This document shows, in pieces, positions 51,775 through 60,665 of a DNA stretch of 64,000 nt (positions are counted from its first letter, which is position 1; the number at the start of each line of letters is the position of its first letter). A program made the position numbers and the translations under genes. Below the pieces are notes generated by a model. The model was given only the letters and a program-made list of their open reading frames with translations, did not search any database and was not told the origin of the DNA. Source of the DNA: Bradyrhizobium sp. AZCC 1719 (GTDB lineage Bacteria; Pseudomonadota; Alphaproteobacteria; Rhizobiales; Xanthobacteraceae); assembly GCF_036924525.1 (NCBI RefSeq), contig NZ_JAZHRU010000001.1, positions 5,857,001-5,921,000 on the forward strand. Reading direction: 5' to 3'.

Positions 51775-53541
51775 TTACTCGCAGTAAGTCCTTCCATTAA
51801 ACGCGAAACACTTTCCACTATCTGACGAACCGAATCGGCGTTGAGGCGTCGGTTGATGTTGCGTCGCGGTGCGCGCTTTTGGCGCGCGTTCCGGCCTTCT
51901 CTCGCATGATCCGCTCGAGTTCAGGAAAAAACCGATGCCGCAACTGGTCTGAATGCAACGATCACCTTCCGCTCGTTGCCCCTTTGCACAAATCAGCGGA
52001 CACACGCGGTCCGTTTTGCCGCGGACGGCGTCAAGCGCATCCAGGCTGGCCAGCCTGATATCGAATTTGGCTTGGGCGTTCTTGTTGAAGAGGTCGAGCG
52101 CCTTTTTGGAGCCATCGTCCCAATTGCCGTTGGCGGCGCCGGGATTGCACCCCACGCGTTTCAGGTGAGCCTGCAGCAATCGCGCAATGTCGGCCGGGTC
52201 CATTGCCGGCGAGGCAGCAGGCGCGCTTGTCGGAGCTGGCTCCTTCGGCGTGAGCTCCGCCACCTTCGCGCGTTGCTCTTGGGCGTCGCGTTTGGCCTGC
52301 TCGACCTGCAGTTGGGCATCGGCCATCGCCTGGCGCTTCGTTTCCTCGACCTGGCGGCGCGCGGCTTCTGCCTGCTGTTGCGCCAGTTCGAGCTGACGCT
52401 TGGCGTCGTCCAGCTGCTTTTTAGCCTGTTCGGCAATCTGCTGCCGCGCTTCCTCGAGTTCTCGCTTAGCCTGATCGGAAAGCTTTTGCTTGGCCTCCGC
52501 GGTCTGGCGCGCGCTCTGCTCTTCCAGTTGCTTGCGGAATTCCGCGGCCTTCCGAGCCGCCTGCTCCTCGGCCTGGCGCCGCGCGTCATCCGCCGCGGCG
52601 CGGCTGTGCTGGGCAGCCGCCAGCTTGGTGTTCTGCCCGCGGGCAAGATTGGCAAAGAAGCCGGTGGGATGGTTTGCGAGAAATGCGTCCCATGCCTCCT
52701 TGGTTCCGACTTGCGCCGCAAGTTCGTAGTCGATGCGCGCTCCGGCCTCGGGATCGCTGGGTTTTGCCACTTGCGGAATCAGTGCCACGGTTTCACCGCC
52801 GAGCGATCCGTAAACGAACGGCTCCTGGCGTTTGCCGGTGCTCTTGAGCACGTCATCGCGCACGCGGCCGAATGCGAGCCGTAGATCCAGCCCGGGCTCG
52901 GCGATGTGCTTCAACAGGGCGACGGCGAACGGGCTGTTTTGTCCGTCTCCATCATTAGCTACTGCGCCTGCTTTTGCGGCGAAGGCGATTAGCGTATCCG
53001 GCATTGTGGGTTCGATTTGCGCAAGTCCTCGTCCGATCGAGCGACTGGCAACACTTCGCTTCATTGTCTTCACAAACGGATTGTCGCGGCAGGCGTCGAG
53101 AATGACGAGCTTGAGCCGCTTGACGGGGTCGAGTGCCCTAAGCACGCGATCGAGCGAAATAGTCTCGTCCTCGACATCGAAGTCGCTCAATAGCTTCGCG
53201 TCTGCTGGTACTAGATAGTTCCTACCATCAACCTCAATGCCATGACCTGCGTAGTAAATCACCGAGATATCAGCATCCCGTGAGGTCTCGGAGAATTCGC
53301 GAATGGCACGGCGCAGATCGGAGATGCCGAGGTCGCGCTCGCTATCGACAACATCGAAGCCAGCCTTCTTCAACAGAGAAGACATCGCTTCGGCGTCGCG
53401 CGTCGGATTGGTAAGCCGCGGAACCTGTTGATATTTGGATATGCCGATGACGAGGGCCACGCGCTTCTCTGCCATCGCAGGGGCAAAGGAAATGCAGAGC
53501 AAGAACAAAAATCCTAAGAAAATCAGGAGTGCGGACCGCAT
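51775..53541 (-). CDS. Secreted caspase-like protease (C14) with coiled coil and Cys-rich tail
   Basis: The 588-residue protein has a signal peptide ending near PAMAEK, then a caspase p20 domain: EKRVALVIGISKYQQVPRLT, YYAGHGIEVDGRNYLVPAD with catalytic His100, and LVILDACRDNPF with catalytic Cys151. Residues about 325-450 form a long charged coiled coil rich in Gln, Glu, Lys and Arg. A C-terminal part carries a MDPADIARLLQAHLKRVGCN helix and several cysteines (CPLICAKGQRAEGDRC, CGIGFFLNSSGSC). Bacterial caspase-like proteins cleave after basic or acidic residues; the target is unknown. ATG 53541 is chosen for the signal peptide. Confidence 0.9.
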   Translation of the reverse strand: MRSALLIFLGFLFLLCISFAPAMAEKRVALVIGISKYQQVPRLTNPTRDAEAMSSLLKKAGFDVVDSERDLGISDLRRAIREFSETSRDADISVIYYAGHGIEVDGRNYLVPADAKLLSDFDVEDETISLDRVLRALDPVKRLKLVILDACRDNPFVKTMKRSVASRSIGRGLAQIEPTMPDTLIAFAAKAGAVANDGDGQNSPFAVALLKHIAEPGLDLRLAFGRVRDDVLKSTGKRQEPFVYGSLGGETVALIPQVAKPSDPEAGARIDYELAAQVGTKEAWDAFLANHPTGFFANLARGQNTKLAAAQHSRAAADDARRQAEEQAARKAAEFRKQLEEQSARQTAEAKQKLSDQAKRELEEARQQIAEQAKKQLDDAKRQLELAQQQAEAARRQVEETKRQAMADAQLQVEQAKRDAQEQRAKVAELTPKEPAPTSAPAASPAMDPADIARLLQAHLKRVGCNPGAANGNWDDGSKKALDLFNKNAQAKFDIRLASLDALDAVRGKTDRVCPLICAKGQRAEGDRCIQTSCGIGFFLNSSGSCERRPERAPKARTATQHQPTPQRRFGSSDSGKCFAFNGRTYCE

Positions 53542-53705
53542 TATAGGCCCCGTCACCGTACGGATAAATACACCAATACACCCGCCCAATCTTTCGGGTC
53601 CGGCGTTCTTCGCATCTACGTCGGTATCAATTCCCAACAGGCCCTAAAACATACATCAGTTGCCGCGTGCGCGGAAGCGGCATTCCAATGTCTCTTCCTG
53701 GCCCT

Positions 53706-53770
53706 TCCGCAATTCCGCCGCTGTTGACAGTTGAGCGGACATCAGTCAGTCGCTTAATGAGTACACGCCC
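53706..53770. repeat. Left arm of a 65-bp inverted repeat
   Basis: The complement of this segment (GGGCGTGTACTCATTAAGCG onward) matches 54156-54220 over 65 bases with four mismatches. The two arms face each other around the small secreted protein gene. The left copy lacks about 18 bases found after the right arm, after which both continue with AGGGCC. Confidence 0.85.
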
Positions 53771-53794
53771 GAACTGGCCGTCTATGGTGTGCTT

Positions 53795-54148
53795 ATGTTG
53801 CGCCTCGTTTCGATCGCTATCATCCTGTCGCTTCTGCCCGTCGTCGCGGCGGCTGCGCCACCTCTTAAACGGCCGGCGCCACGCTGGCATGGCTACGGCT
53901 TCCTGCCGGGCTATCAACAGCCGCCGAACAACAGCCTTCCAGCTTACACTCGGAAAGATTCGATTTCGCGCATGGCGCGTTCCAACCGGCGCCCTTGGTA
54001 TATCGATCCTGTCCCGCGTTATTACGGGTACGATGGCGATTGGCACTATTTCGGCCGGCCCGGCTTTTACGGCGGTCGCTACAATGGCGGCAGCTTCGGC
54101 CCTTGCTGGACGCGCACGCCGATCGGGCCGATCTGGAATTGCGGCTGA
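53795..54148 (+). CDS. Small secreted Pro/Tyr/Gly-rich protein between inverted repeats
   Basis: The 117-residue product has a signal peptide (MLRLVSIAIILSLLPVVAAA) and a mature part rich in Pro, Arg, Tyr and Gly: PPLKRPAPRWHGYGFLPGYQ, RSNRRPWYIDPVPRYYGYDG and a C-terminal FGPCWTRTPIGPIWNCG with two cysteines. The ribosome site is weak and a GTG lies two codons upstream. The gene is tightly enclosed by the 65-bp inverted repeats: the left arm ends 24 bases before the ATG and the right arm starts eight bases after the stop. Function unknown. Confidence 0.75.
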   Translation: MLRLVSIAIILSLLPVVAAAAPPLKRPAPRWHGYGFLPGYQQPPNNSLPAYTRKDSISRMARSNRRPWYIDPVPRYYGYDGDWHYFGRPGFYGGRYNGGSFGPCWTRTPIGPIWNCG

Positions 54149-54155
54149 TAAGCTG

Positions 54156-54220
54156 GGGCGTGTACTCATTATGCGACTGACTGATGTCCGCTCAACCCTC
54201 AACAGCGGCGGAATAGCGGA
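54156..54220. repeat. Right arm of the 65-bp inverted repeat
   Basis: GGGCGTGTACTCATTATGCG opens this arm, which is the inverted partner of 53706-53770. It is followed by ACATAGCCCGATGTCGCAGA and AGGGCC, which I recall as part of a repeat frequent in Bradyrhizobium intergenic DNA. Confidence 0.85.
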
Positions 54221-54285
54221 CATAGCCCGATGTCGCAGAAGGGCCACAACCGGACTCATGCACCGCAGCATTCAGCGCAAGCAAA

Positions 54286-55029
54286 TCAGTCTTGCTTTCT
54301 GAACAAATGCAGTTCCGTTACATAGGGGAATTCGATCGTGTCACGGTCGCTCAGCAAGAGGTCGCTCTCGATGATGCTCTTGACCTTGGCACGCACAATG
54401 TTCTGCTCGTCTTCCGGCAGCACCCCAATGAAGCTCGTCGACAAAGCGCGGTCCACAATTCCAGTCGCTGGCATGGGCTGGCTGAAGGGATAGTTTTTGC
54501 TTGCCAGATGCCTGAAGCGGGCATCATCGAAGATGATACGCCACTTTCCGGTCGATTGCCGCGGCGTATCGCCGGCATAGGTGTCCATGATCGCAGAAAA
54601 AGCGGCGACCCAGGGCACACGATCGTCCCGCACATTCCAAATCAGGGCGAGTGCACCGTCTGGCTTCAGAACACGAAGAATTTCGCGCGTCGCCTTCTCA
54701 TAGTCGAACCAATGGAAGGCGGTCGCGCAACAGACAAGCTCCGCCACTTGATCGGGAACTGGAATGAACTCGGCACTACCGATGAGCCTCTCAACCGTCG
54801 CCAGACGATCGACCGGGATGCGTGCAGCCATCTTCTCGATCGGTTCCACAGCCAAGATGCGGCTTCCGGTCAACGCCAAAAGCTCGGTGAACTTTCCCGT
54901 GCCGGCGCCAAGATCGATGATGGTGCCGGCGGGGGGAAGGTCGGCGAGCAATGCTCCGGGATATTCGGGCCGCCCCGCAACGTACTCGCTCACTTTGCTT
55001 GTATAGCCTGCGGAAACCGAAGAGGTCAT
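54286..55029 (-). CDS. Class I SAM-dependent methyltransferase
   Basis: The 247-residue protein opens with [20 protein letters not shown] and has [20 protein letters not shown] as motif [15 protein letters not shown] as motif [22 protein letters not shown] and a [16 protein letters not shown] motif III. The VAGRPEYP opening and FHWFD are typical of a family of methyltransferases of unknown substrate found in bacteria and yeast (TMT1-like). It stands alone on the minus strand between repeat-rich gaps. Confidence 0.87.
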   Translation of the reverse strand: MTSSVSAGYTSKVSEYVAGRPEYPGALLADLPPAGTIIDLGAGTGKFTELLALTGSRILAVEPIEKMAARIPVDRLATVERLIGSAEFIPVPDQVAELVCCATAFHWFDYEKATREILRVLKPDGALALIWNVRDDRVPWVAAFSAIMDTYAGDTPRQSTGKWRIIFDDARFRHLASKNYPFSQPMPATGIVDRALSTSFIGVLPEDEQNIVRAKVKSIIESDLLLSDRDTIEFPYVTELHLFRKQD

Positions 55030-55502
55030 GGTTCGATGTCACGAGCCCAAAGGGTCCGCAGGATATCGACTTGGCAAACATAAGTCAGCCAAATGTCAGA
55101 CATTACTGCGGCCGATCGACCGATTGTCTGCCAGTTGGAATCTGCTGTGGGTGGTCATTCTCGACCGAAATTGGCTGTCCCCGCCATGTCCGGTCTAGCC
55201 CCATTAGCGACCGGCAGCCCCCGCTCAGCACAGGCAGGATCATGCACCTCAGATGAACGCTTTGATAGGGTTGAAAACGAGCTTCGCTACTGCAACATGA
55301 AGTTTGGACCGATGTCGCCTGTGGGTCAAACTCAAGGTAAGCAAATCTCGTCCGGCATGCCTCACTGAGCTGACCTCAACGAGGCGGGTCGCCACGTCGC
55401 TGATGGGCCAATGACCGACATTAGGTTGGGCATCTCGTCAAAACCCGTTGGCCCTCTTGTCTGATCCGTCGTAGGCTATGGCTGTGGGTCGGGTTGCGAG
55501 CC
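55030..55502. other. Repeat-rich intergenic region upstream of the cyclase gene
   Basis: These 473 bases contain degenerate pieces of Bradyrhizobium-type intergenic repeats, such as CCCGCCATGTCCGGTCTAGC near 55178 and GGCCAATGACCGACATTAGG near 55405. Frames here (for example one of about 90 codons from 55093) look like repeat translations, not genes. The promoters of the methyltransferase and cyclase genes must lie here. Confidence 0.45.
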
Positions 55503-57299
55503 ATGGTGCAGGAGCGGCCAGTCCGGGTCGAGCGCAGGTTGTCGGCGATATTGGCCGCCGACGTGGCTGGCTACTCGCGGCTCATGCATAGTGACGAAGA
55601 GGGCACCCATACCAAGCTGGCAGCGCTCCTGGCAGACACTGTCAACCCAGCAATCGCAGCGCACGGCGGCCGCACCGTGAAGAACACAGGGGACGGGTTC
55701 TTGGCGGAGTTTCCGAGCGCGGTCGAGGCGGTTCGGGCTGCCCTGCAGTTTCAGACCCGCATCAACGACATTACAATCGGCGATGCGGAAGACAGGCGCA
55801 TTGCGTTCCGTGTGGGCATCAATATCGGTGATGTGATTGTTGAGCCTCATGACATCTTTGGGGACGGCGTAAATATTGCGGCGCGGCTTGAAAGCATCGC
55901 AGAACCCGGAGGCATCTGCATCTCGTCTTCTGCCTACGACTATGTCCGGGGCAAGGTCGGCGTCGAGTTCGTCGATCTGGGCGAGCAGAACCTCAAGAAC
56001 ATCGCCCACCCCGTCCGGGCCTATGCTGCGGTCCGTGATGGACCTGGCCCGGCGATACAGGCTGGGTGCGCAGGGCCGAGCCGGCTTTCACCGCCTCATC
56101 TTTCAATCGTCGTGCTGCCTTTCGCCAATCTCAACGGTGATCCCGAGCAGGAATACTTTGTGGATGGCGTCACAGAGAGCCTGACCACAGACTTATCGCG
56201 CATCAGTGGCGCGCTTGTGATTGCGTGTAACACAGCGTTCACGTTCAAGGGCAAAGCAATCGATGTCAAGAAGCTGGGACGTGAGCTGAACGTCCGCTAT
56301 GTGCTCGAAGGCTCGGTACAACGTGGCGGCAACCGCCTCCGCGTGAACGTCCAGCTAATCGACGCCGAAACCGGCAACCACCTCTGGGCCGAGCGTTTCG
56401 ACAAGCCCGTCGCTGACCTCTTCGACATGCAGGACGAAATCATATCGAGGCTGGCCAACACGCTCGATGCGCAACTCATTGCTGCCGAAGCAAGACGCGC
56501 GGAACGGTCGCCGCATCCAGACGTGATGGACTTGGTCTTCCAAGGTAGCAGTTGGTACTACAAGGGGCTAACCCCCGATTGCATGGTACGAGCACGCGGG
56601 TTTTGCGAGAAGGCCCTTGCGCTAGATCCTGAAAATGTCGAGGCCATGGTTGGTTTGGCGCGGGTCGATGCGATGACTGGATCTGCCCTTATGACCGACG
56701 ACTGGTCAGCGCGGCTCGCCTCGGCCGAGACGACTTTAACCAAAGCGTTATCGCTCGCGCCGAACCATGCTGTGGCTCACATGTTGATGGGCATCGTGCA
56801 AGTGGTCACGAAGCGCGCGGCCCAAGCCATTGCTCAATGCGAGCACGCAACGGCTCTGGATCGCAATTTGGCCCCCGCTCATGCTGTCATCGGGGGCGCA
56901 AAGTTTTTTCTTGGTCGTGGCGAAGAAACTGAACCCCACATCAATGAGGCACTCCGCCTTTCTCCTCGCGACATTTTTGCCCATCGATGGATGGCAATCG
57001 TCGGCTTCGCCAAGGCTCAGCTCGGTGCCGATGCCGAAGCAATCGTCTGGCTGCGCCGGGCCCTCGACGCAAACCGAAACCATTCCACCGCGCATTTCGT
57101 TCTCGCGGCTGCGCTGGCGCGGCTCGGGGAGCTGGACGAAGCGCGGGCCACAGTGCAAGCGGGACTTGCGCTCGATCCGAGTTTCACCATTCGCCGCTTT
57201 CGTGATGCCACTAATGCACGGAGCGACAATCCGACCTTCCTTGCTTGGCGTGACCGGACGATTGAGGGCATGCGAATGGCCGGGGTGCCGGAGGGGTAG
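55503..57299 (+). CDS. Class III adenylate/guanylate cyclase with TolB-like and TPR regions
   Basis: The 598-residue protein begins with a class III cyclase domain: SAILAADVAGYSRLMHSDEE with the first metal Asp, HGGRTVKNTGDGFLAEFPSA with the GDG loop, and VGINIGDVIVEPHDIFGDGV. Residues about 200-335 (SIVVLPFANLNGDPEQEYFV, YVLEGSVQRGGNRLRVNVQL) form the TolB-like/FlgO-type segment common in such fusions. The rest is TPR repeats (EKALALDPENVEAMVGLARV and similar). It would make cAMP or cGMP in response to protein contacts. No membrane helix is seen. ATG 55503 is chosen over a TTG at 55494. Many paralogs are usual in Bradyrhizobium. Confidence 0.92.
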   Translation: MVQERPVRVERRLSAILAADVAGYSRLMHSDEEGTHTKLAALLADTVNPAIAAHGGRTVKNTGDGFLAEFPSAVEAVRAALQFQTRINDITIGDAEDRRIAFRVGINIGDVIVEPHDIFGDGVNIAARLESIAEPGGICISSSAYDYVRGKVGVEFVDLGEQNLKNIAHPVRAYAAVRDGPGPAIQAGCAGPSRLSPPHLSIVVLPFANLNGDPEQEYFVDGVTESLTTDLSRISGALVIACNTAFTFKGKAIDVKKLGRELNVRYVLEGSVQRGGNRLRVNVQLIDAETGNHLWAERFDKPVADLFDMQDEIISRLANTLDAQLIAAEARRAERSPHPDVMDLVFQGSSWYYKGLTPDCMVRARGFCEKALALDPENVEAMVGLARVDAMTGSALMTDDWSARLASAETTLTKALSLAPNHAVAHMLMGIVQVVTKRAAQAIAQCEHATALDRNLAPAHAVIGGAKFFLGRGEETEPHINEALRLSPRDIFAHRWMAIVGFAKAQLGADAEAIVWLRRALDANRNHSTAHFVLAAALARLGELDEARATVQAGLALDPSFTIRRFRDATNARSDNPTFLAWRDRTIEGMRMAGVPEG

Positions 57300-57440
57300 T
57301 GTCCGCAATGGGTCAAGAACGACAAAGCTCAGGGTGAGCATAATAGGTCCGCTTTCGGGTGCACAGCGTCCGACCCGCTCCTTGGCGGGCCACATTGCGC
57401 CGGACTGTCTTGCCGTGATTCAAGCCCCTTATCGTGGGGC

Positions 57441-57554
57441 GTGCGTTACGAACTCACCGACAAAGAGTGGGCTGCAATCAAGCCGATGCTACCGAACAAG
57501 CCGCGCGGCGTGCCGCGGGTGAATGATCGCCGTGTCCTCAATGGCATCTTCTGA
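57441..57554 (+). pseudogene. Truncated N-terminus of an IS5-family transposase
   Basis: A GTG-started frame of 37 codons encodes VRYELTDKEWAAIKPMLPNK and PRGVPRVNDRRVLNGIF, then a stop. This is the N-terminal DUF4096-type region of IS5-group transposases, which normally continues with WVLRSGAPWRDLP. The stop comes exactly after the GIF, and unrelated sequence follows. The DDE catalytic domain is missing, so it is inactive. GATTCAAGCCCCTTATCGTG just upstream may be the old IS end. Confidence 0.85.
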
Positions 57555-57606
57555 GATGACAGTGCACTTAACGCCTGATGCTGGACAGGTCTGACGAGTC
57601 TTTTTT

Positions 57607-57717
57607 CGTGTCCCGGACGCGAAGCAGCGTGAAACGCTGCTTCGCTGAGCCGGGACCCAGCAGGTGGGCCCCGGCTCAGCAGCGCAGCACGTAGTGATGC
57701 GCTGCGTCCGGGGCACG
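57607..57717. repeat. Nested palindromic intergenic repeat
   Basis: CGTGTCCCGGACGC at 57607-57620 pairs with GCGTCCGGGGCACG at 57704-57717 with one mismatch. Inside, AAGCAGCG pairs with CGCTGCTT around GTGAAA-type loop bases. A run of six T precedes the element. From memory, this CCCGGACGC element is frequent in Bradyrhizobium. It could fold into a long branched RNA. Confidence 0.7.
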
Positions 57718-57739
57718 AGATTTAACCGAGCAAGTCGCA

Positions 57740-58560
57740 AGTAGCCCGCTTGAGCGCATGCGATATGCGGGACTGCTGGATGTAAGAACCCGGATATCGC
57801 TTCGCTCGTCCGGCTACGCTCGCTAACTTCAGCACGGCAAATCGCCAATTGTCCGACAAGCAAATCACCCGCGCGGTTTTGGCACCCCGTGTCCAGGAAA
57901 TTTTGCGCGACCAACCTGCGATCATCCGGCGCGACAGGCAAATCACTTCTGATTTTCCGAAATCGTGTCAAGCCCAGCAATCAAAAATATTCCGCTTCTC
58001 GCCGCACCCAAATCAGCCGTACAACTTCGCCCGTTCCGGCCCGCTAAGAGGGGCGTATCGCGAACGTCACGGACGTTGGGCATGGAATGCGGTGGACGCA
58101 GCAGCGTCAGGCGCGCGCGTGATTGCAGGGCGGGCTTTGCCTCGTGAGCGACCACACGGCGCGCAGACGACCGGCGCTTAAACGCCTCGGCCAAAACTTC
58201 TTCCGGCAGCATACGGGCTGGTTGAAGCGCCTCGGCCCGAGGAAGCTGCGGACGGCAAAACCGCGTGGTCCTGGCACCCGTTGCTGGTGTCAAGCCGATG
58301 GAGATTGTCGGGCCCAACCGGGCCTTCGATCAATCGCCAATCCGTCGGCGACGGAGGCCAGAGGAATTCGGCTCCGGGGAGATCGCGGCATAAGCCGTTA
58401 AAACCACTGCGCAGGGAAAGCCGGGTGTTCCGGCGCACCTGCGGTCCACCGTGTGCATTCTTGCGCACGACTGCGGGTGTCATTGGGCGCCCGGCTTTCC
58501 CTGCGCCCTCTATCTTAAGAGGGCATCGCAGATCGCATAACTTCGGGCGCTGCGCGCCGC
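57740..58560. repeat. Long Bradyrhizobium-type intergenic repeat with terminal 17-bp inverted repeat
   Basis: This 820-base stretch has no supported gene. From about 58040 it reads GGCGTATCGCGAACGTCACG, then CTTCTTCCGGCAGCATACGG and GGCACCCGTTGCTGGTGTCA, phrases I recall as a repeat found many times in Bradyrhizobium genomes, where it gives rise to false short genes. It ends with GCGCAGGGAAAGCCGGG at 58409-58425, perfectly inverted at 58490-58506, around an inner GTGTGC/GCGCAC stem. It lies directly upstream of the second caspase-like gene. Confidence 0.65.
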
Positions 58561-58728
58561 GAGATCGCAATGTCACATCCAGCGTTGGCCGCCTCTGTCG
58601 AATACAACCATACGTATCCGAGCACCGGCGTAACCCGGCCCTCCCTGCCCCTGCTTGCGGCGCCGGACCGCTTTTCGCAGCGCGCGCTGCCTGATAATCT
58701 GCCGTCATTTCATTATGGGTTTTTATTA

Positions 58729-60084
58729 ATGATGTGCGGGGCTTTGGGCGGGAAGATCTGGAAAATCGCAGCGCTGGCGTCATTGCTGGCGCTCACCCAG
58801 ACCGCGCCTGCCGCCGCCGAAAAGCGCGTCGCGCTTGTGATCGGCAACTCCACCTATCAAAATGTCACCCGGCTCGAGAACCCGCGCAACGATGCGGCGC
58901 TGATGGCCGAGACGCTCGCAAGCCTCGGCTTCATGCTGATCGGTGGCCGCGCCCAACTCGACCTCGACAAGCCGGCGATGGATATCGCCGTGCAGAATTT
59001 CGGCCGCCAGGTGCAGGGCGCCGACGTCGCGCTGTTCTATTATGCGGGGCATGGCGTGCAGGTCTCCGGCTCGAACTATCTCGTTCCGGTCAGCGCCAAT
59101 CCGACGCGCGAGGCCGACGTCGATTTCCAGATGGTGGACGTCAACCTCGTGCTGCGCCAGATGCAAGGCTCGGGCACGCGCCTCAACATGGTGATCCTCG
59201 ATGCCTGCCGAAACAATCCGTTCGGCGCGCGCGGCTTGCGCGCCTCCGACGGCGGTCTCGCGCAGATGCGCGCGCCGGAGGGGACGCTGATCTCCTACGC
59301 GACGCAGCCCGGCAATGTTGCGCAGGACGGCACCGACGGCCACAGCCCCTACACCAAGGCGCTGGCCGCGACGATCAAGCAGGTCGGGCTCGACATCTTC
59401 CAGACCTTCAACCAGGTCGGCCTCGCCGTGAAACGCCAGACCGGAGGATCGCAACAGCCCTGGGTGTCGTCCTCGCCGATCGACGGCAATTTCTATTTCG
59501 TGCCCCCTGCCCCGGCACCGCAACAGGTCGCGGTCGCGCCTCAGCCCGAACCGCTGGCCTCGACGCTGCGCCGCGATCCCGATCGCATTCCGATCAAGGA
59601 TCCCGTGCTGCTGCGCGAATTGAGCGACCGCCTGTTCGAGCTCAATTACGATCCGGAGCCGCTCGACAGCAAGAACGGCATGCGGCTTGCGATCAGCAAG
59701 TTTCAGGAGAAGGCCAGGATGACGCCGACCGGTGAAGCCACCGAAGGCGTGCTGACGCGGCTGCGCAAGATGGAAGATTTGAAGCCGTGGGGCTCGATCG
59801 TCTACGGGCCCGAGAGCGACAAATGGGGAATGTCCTGGAATCATTCTTCGCGACGGGCGGCGATCGACGACGCGCTCAAGAATTGCGGCAGCAGCAAATG
59901 TCCGATCGAGTTGAGCTTCTATGGCTCGCGCTGCGGCGCGTTTGCGATCTCGGGAAAATCCTGGTCGCTGGTCCAGCGCGATACCGTTCAGCGCGCCAGG
60001 GAGGCCGCGCTTGACGAGTGCGGCAAGACTGGCAAATCTTGCCGGATTATTGGTGCGGTCTGTGCCGACGGCTCGGGCCGCTGA
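58729..60084 (+). CDS. Secreted caspase-like protease (C14) with C-terminal DUF4189 domain
   Basis: The 451-residue product has a signal peptide ending near TAPAAAEK, then a caspase domain: EKRVALVIGNSTYQNVTRLE, LFYYAGHGVQVSGSNYLVPV with His108, and MVILDACRNNPFGARGL with Cys160. After a Pro-rich linker comes a peptidoglycan-binding-like helical stretch (LRLAISKFQEKARMTPTGE) and a C-terminal DUF4189-like domain (WGSIVYGPESDKWGMSWNH, ALKNCGSSKCPIELSF, DECGKTGKSCRIIGAVCADG) with paired cysteines. The start is uncertain; ATG 58729 gives a normal signal but no clear ribosome site. Two glycine-rich secreted protein genes follow on the same strand. Confidence 0.9.
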   Translation: MMCGALGGKIWKIAALASLLALTQTAPAAAEKRVALVIGNSTYQNVTRLENPRNDAALMAETLASLGFMLIGGRAQLDLDKPAMDIAVQNFGRQVQGADVALFYYAGHGVQVSGSNYLVPVSANPTREADVDFQMVDVNLVLRQMQGSGTRLNMVILDACRNNPFGARGLRASDGGLAQMRAPEGTLISYATQPGNVAQDGTDGHSPYTKALAATIKQVGLDIFQTFNQVGLAVKRQTGGSQQPWVSSSPIDGNFYFVPPAPAPQQVAVAPQPEPLASTLRRDPDRIPIKDPVLLRELSDRLFELNYDPEPLDSKNGMRLAISKFQEKARMTPTGEATEGVLTRLRKMEDLKPWGSIVYGPESDKWGMSWNHSSRRAAIDDALKNCGSSKCPIELSFYGSRCGAFAISGKSWSLVQRDTVQRAREAALDECGKTGKSCRIIGAVCADGSGR

Positions 60085-60118
60085 AATTTGTTGTGCGCGA
60101 TATTGGATTAACCTGCTG

Positions 60119-60622
60119 ATGCTAGACGCTGCCCGACGTTTGAACCGGACCGTCCTCCTCGCGATATCGATCACGCTCGCGTTCGGGCATGGCCTCGCTC
60201 ACGCGCAATCCGGTAGTGCCGGCGGCAGCATCGGCAACGATGAAAAATCGCTGTCCGGTTCGCGCGAAGCGCCGCGACAGGATGAATCCTCGCGACGTAA
60301 CCAATCCGATACAGATGAGCCGCGCCGCGCCGGACGTAAGAGCGGCGGAGGCGGCGGCAACAGTTTTGATGGTGCCTGGGTCGTCCACTCCCGCGGCGTC
60401 ACCTGTCAGGGTACCAGCAGCAACGCGGTCATCGTCACCAGCGGCAAGATCATCGGTCAGAACGCCCGAGGCACCGTCAGTCCCGAGGGCCGGGTGTACG
60501 GCACCTCGAGCGGCAACGGCATTACGGTGATCACCACGGGCCGCCTGTCCGGTCGCAGCGGCGGCGGGACGTTCCGGCAATCGGATGGCTGCACCGGGAC
60601 ATGGACGGCATCGAAGCAATAG
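60119..60622 (+). CDS. Secreted Ser/Gly-rich protein, first of a tandem pair
   Basis: The 167-residue product has a signal peptide (LLAISITLAFGHGLAHAQ) followed at once by the motif SGSAGGSIGNDEKSLSGSRE. A Ser/Arg/Glu-rich linker with a poly-Gly run (GRKSGGGGGNSFDG) leads to a beta-rich domain: DGAWVVHSRGVTCQGTSSNA, GRLSGRSGGGTFRQSDGCTG, ending TWTASKQ. Two cysteines may pair. It starts 34 bases after the caspase-like gene and shares motifs and ending with the next gene, so it is a tandem duplicate. The role is unknown; the adjacent secreted protease is a possible partner. Confidence 0.85.
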   Translation: MLDAARRLNRTVLLAISITLAFGHGLAHAQSGSAGGSIGNDEKSLSGSREAPRQDESSRRNQSDTDEPRRAGRKSGGGGGNSFDGAWVVHSRGVTCQGTSSNAVIVTSGKIIGQNARGTVSPEGRVYGTSSGNGITVITTGRLSGRSGGGTFRQSDGCTGTWTASKQ

Positions 60623-60665
60623 CGCGGCTGCTCACCACAGCCGGGAAATATTGGAAGACTTGATT

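Noticed and set aside
55093..55368. 91-codon frame upstream of the cyclase
   Set aside because: It translates degenerate intergenic repeats, has poor codon use and no ribosome site.
57740..58560. CRISPR array or integron
   Set aside because: The palindromes are not evenly spaced direct repeats with unique spacers, and no cas gene or integrase is nearby.
58123..58694. Frames of 92 and 137 codons upstream of the second caspase-like gene
   Set aside because: They lie in a repeat known to me from many intergenic sites; the predicted products (ALKRLGQNFFRQHTGW type) are repeat translations.
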